This document shows positions 4,857 through 5,916 of a stretch of 5,916 nucleotides of DNA, piece after piece. The number at the start of each line of letters is the position of its first letter. The first letter of the stretch is position 1. The translations under genes and the position numbers were made by a program. A model generated the notes under the pieces. That model was not told where the DNA came from and did no database searches. It was given only the letters and a program-made list of their open reading frames with translations. The stretch spans positions 6,601-12,516 of the forward strand of contig JAHELX010000115.1 in the NCBI GenBank assembly GCA_024643945.1, given 5' to 3'. Origin of the DNA: Anaerolineales bacterium (GTDB lineage Bacteria > Chloroflexota > Anaerolineae > 4572-78 > NAK82).

Positions 4857-5916
4857 TGTTCTCGACTCTTCGCGCGCGCCTGCTGCTTTCCTACGTGGTT
4901 GTGATCCTGGTCTGTCTGGCATTGACGACCCTGACGCTGATTCTCATCGCACGCCCCCTCCAGCAGCGAATTGCCATAGCCCGTCTGTCAGCGCAGGTAA
5001 CGCTCGCGGTCCCCCGGGTGCGGGCGCTGCTGGAACGGGGGTTGTCACCCGAGCAGATCGGGGGGCGGCTGGCGCTAGGAAGCGTCAGGCAGGAAGCGCG
5101 CCTGCTGCTTCTGGACAGGCAGGGCCAGGTCCTGGGAGATAGCGACGGGGAATGGGTTGGCCAACAGGTGGATGAGGTATCCCGCACTCCCGAGGGACAG
5201 CCCCGAGACAGCGGCATCCTCACCGGGCCGGGTGGATCGCGCCTGGTCTACGCCGGGCGACCGATCGGGCCGGAGACACCTGGGGGACCGTTATGGGTGG
5301 CAGCCGTGGCACTCTCACCGCGTACCGTCGGCGCGCTGGTGGGCGATTTGGGCCAGGGCCTCCTGACTGCGGGTGCGGTGGCACTGATTCTCTCCATGTT
5401 GCTGGCGATACTCATCGCCCGCTCGGTGGCCAGGCCGCTGCGCCAGATGGCCAGGGCGGCTGAGGCCATCGCCGCCGGAGATTACGATCAGAAGCTGGAC
5501 ATCAAAGGGCCGGAGGAAGTCGGCATCCTGGCCGAGAGCTTTGAGGTGATGGCCCGGCAAGTCAAAGCCAACCAGCAGGCCATGCGAGACCTGGTCGCCA
5601 ACGTGTCCCACGATCTGAAGACCCCCCTCACCTCAATTCAGGGCTTTGCCCAGGCGCTGCTGGAAGGAGCCACCCAGGATGAGGCTGCCCGCCAACGGGC
5701 GGCGTCGGTCATTTACGACGAAGCGAGTCGCATGGTGCGCATGGTGGAGGAACTGCTCGACCTGGCCCGGATCGAATCGGGGCAACTGGTGTTGGAGCGG
5801 CGTCCCCTGGACCTGGCAGCGTTGGTGGGCGACGTGGTGCAGGCATTGGCGCCGGTTGCCGCCGAAAAACGGGTGACCCTCCACGCCGATTTACCGGAGC
5901 TGCCCCGGGTGACGGG
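4856..5916 (+). CDS. Membrane sensor histidine kinase (partial, 3' end beyond window)
   Basis: The open frame gives 353 residues before the window ends. TM1 (about 10-32) follows a short basic start. An extracytoplasmic sensor region of some 135 residues (about 33-167) contains LLLLDRQGQVLGDS (83-96), as in PAS-like/dCache-like sensor domains. TM2 is at about 168-188, then HAMP (about 189-241, with ARPLRQMARAAEAIAAGDY) and HisKA with VSHDLKTPLTSIQGF, where H252 is the phosphorylated histidine. Residues up to 353 lead towards the HATPase domain, whose N, G1 and G2 boxes must lie beyond base 5916. The ATG shares its A with the TGA of the response regulator gene (4854-4856), with a weak GGTGG at 4844-4848, so translation is probably coupled. 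I call it the partner of that regulator. The ligand is unknown. The missing domain is due to the window edge, not a visible defect. Confidence 0.93.
   Translation, partial: MFSTLRARLLLSYVVVILVCLALTTLTLILIARPLQQRIAIARLSAQVTLAVPRVRALLERGLSPEQIGGRLALGSVRQEARLLLLDRQGQVLGDSDGEWVGQQVDEVSRTPEGQPRDSGILTGPGGSRLVYAGRPIGPETPGGPLWVAAVALSPRTVGALVGDLGQGLLTAGAVALILSMLLAILIARSVARPLRQMARAAEAIAAGDYDQKLDIKGPEEVGILAESFEVMARQVKANQQAMRDLVANVSHDLKTPLTSIQGFAQALLEGATQDEAARQRAASVIYDEASRMVRMVEELLDLARIESGQLVLERRPLDLAALVGDVVQALAPVAAEKRVTLHADLPELPRVT

Noticed and set aside
4856..5916. Histidine kinase lacking an ATPase domain as a truncated gene
   Set aside because: The frame is open to the last base, so the missing domain is a window-edge effect.

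Overview
The window is bacterial, with compact genes, strong Shine-Dalgarno sequences, stop/start overlaps and sigma-70-like promoters. I suspect a Chloroflexota-like bacterium. The grounds are the style of the response regulator, kinase and Nudix-winged-helix proteins, plus the hopanoid genes. This is an impression from protein wording, not a proven assignment; hopanoid genes also occur in many other phyla.

Bases 1-3376 hold a rightward hopanoid operon. An upstream gene probably ends at base 31. It is followed by hpnG (adenosylhopane nucleosidase/phosphorylase, 28-768), shc (squalene-hopene cyclase, 810-2792) and a cysteine-rich DUF116 protein (2789-3376) that overlaps the end of shc by four bases. 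Shc makes the C30 hopene skeleton from squalene. HpnH, not seen here but plausible just upstream, would attach 5'-deoxyadenosine. HpnG would then remove adenine to give the ribosyl side chain of extended hopanoids. DUF116 has no known role in this pathway and is the most interesting passenger.

Around base 3300-3380 the window changes character. The DUF116 reading frame runs 58 bases into the 3' end of a convergent gene with no terminator between them. A small ORF with a good ribosome binding site starts at 3234 and dies within 36 codons. Hand-counted GC rises from about 55% to about 70%. This looks like a rearrangement, insertion or assembly junction that cut the hopanoid operon at its 3' side.

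Bases 3319-4038 (minus strand) encode a Nudix hydrolase with a C-terminal winged helix (NrtR-like). From a 128-bp intergenic region (4039-4166) with two back-to-back promoters, a two-component system runs rightward: an OmpR/PhoB-type response regulator (4167-4856) and, overlapping it by one base, a membrane histidine kinase (4856 to the window edge) that is cut before its ATPase domain. The Nudix promoter contains a perfect 7-bp tandem repeat in its spacer and an inverted repeat at the expected transcription start, both candidate operators.

No tRNA, rRNA, CRISPR array, IS element or phage gene was seen.
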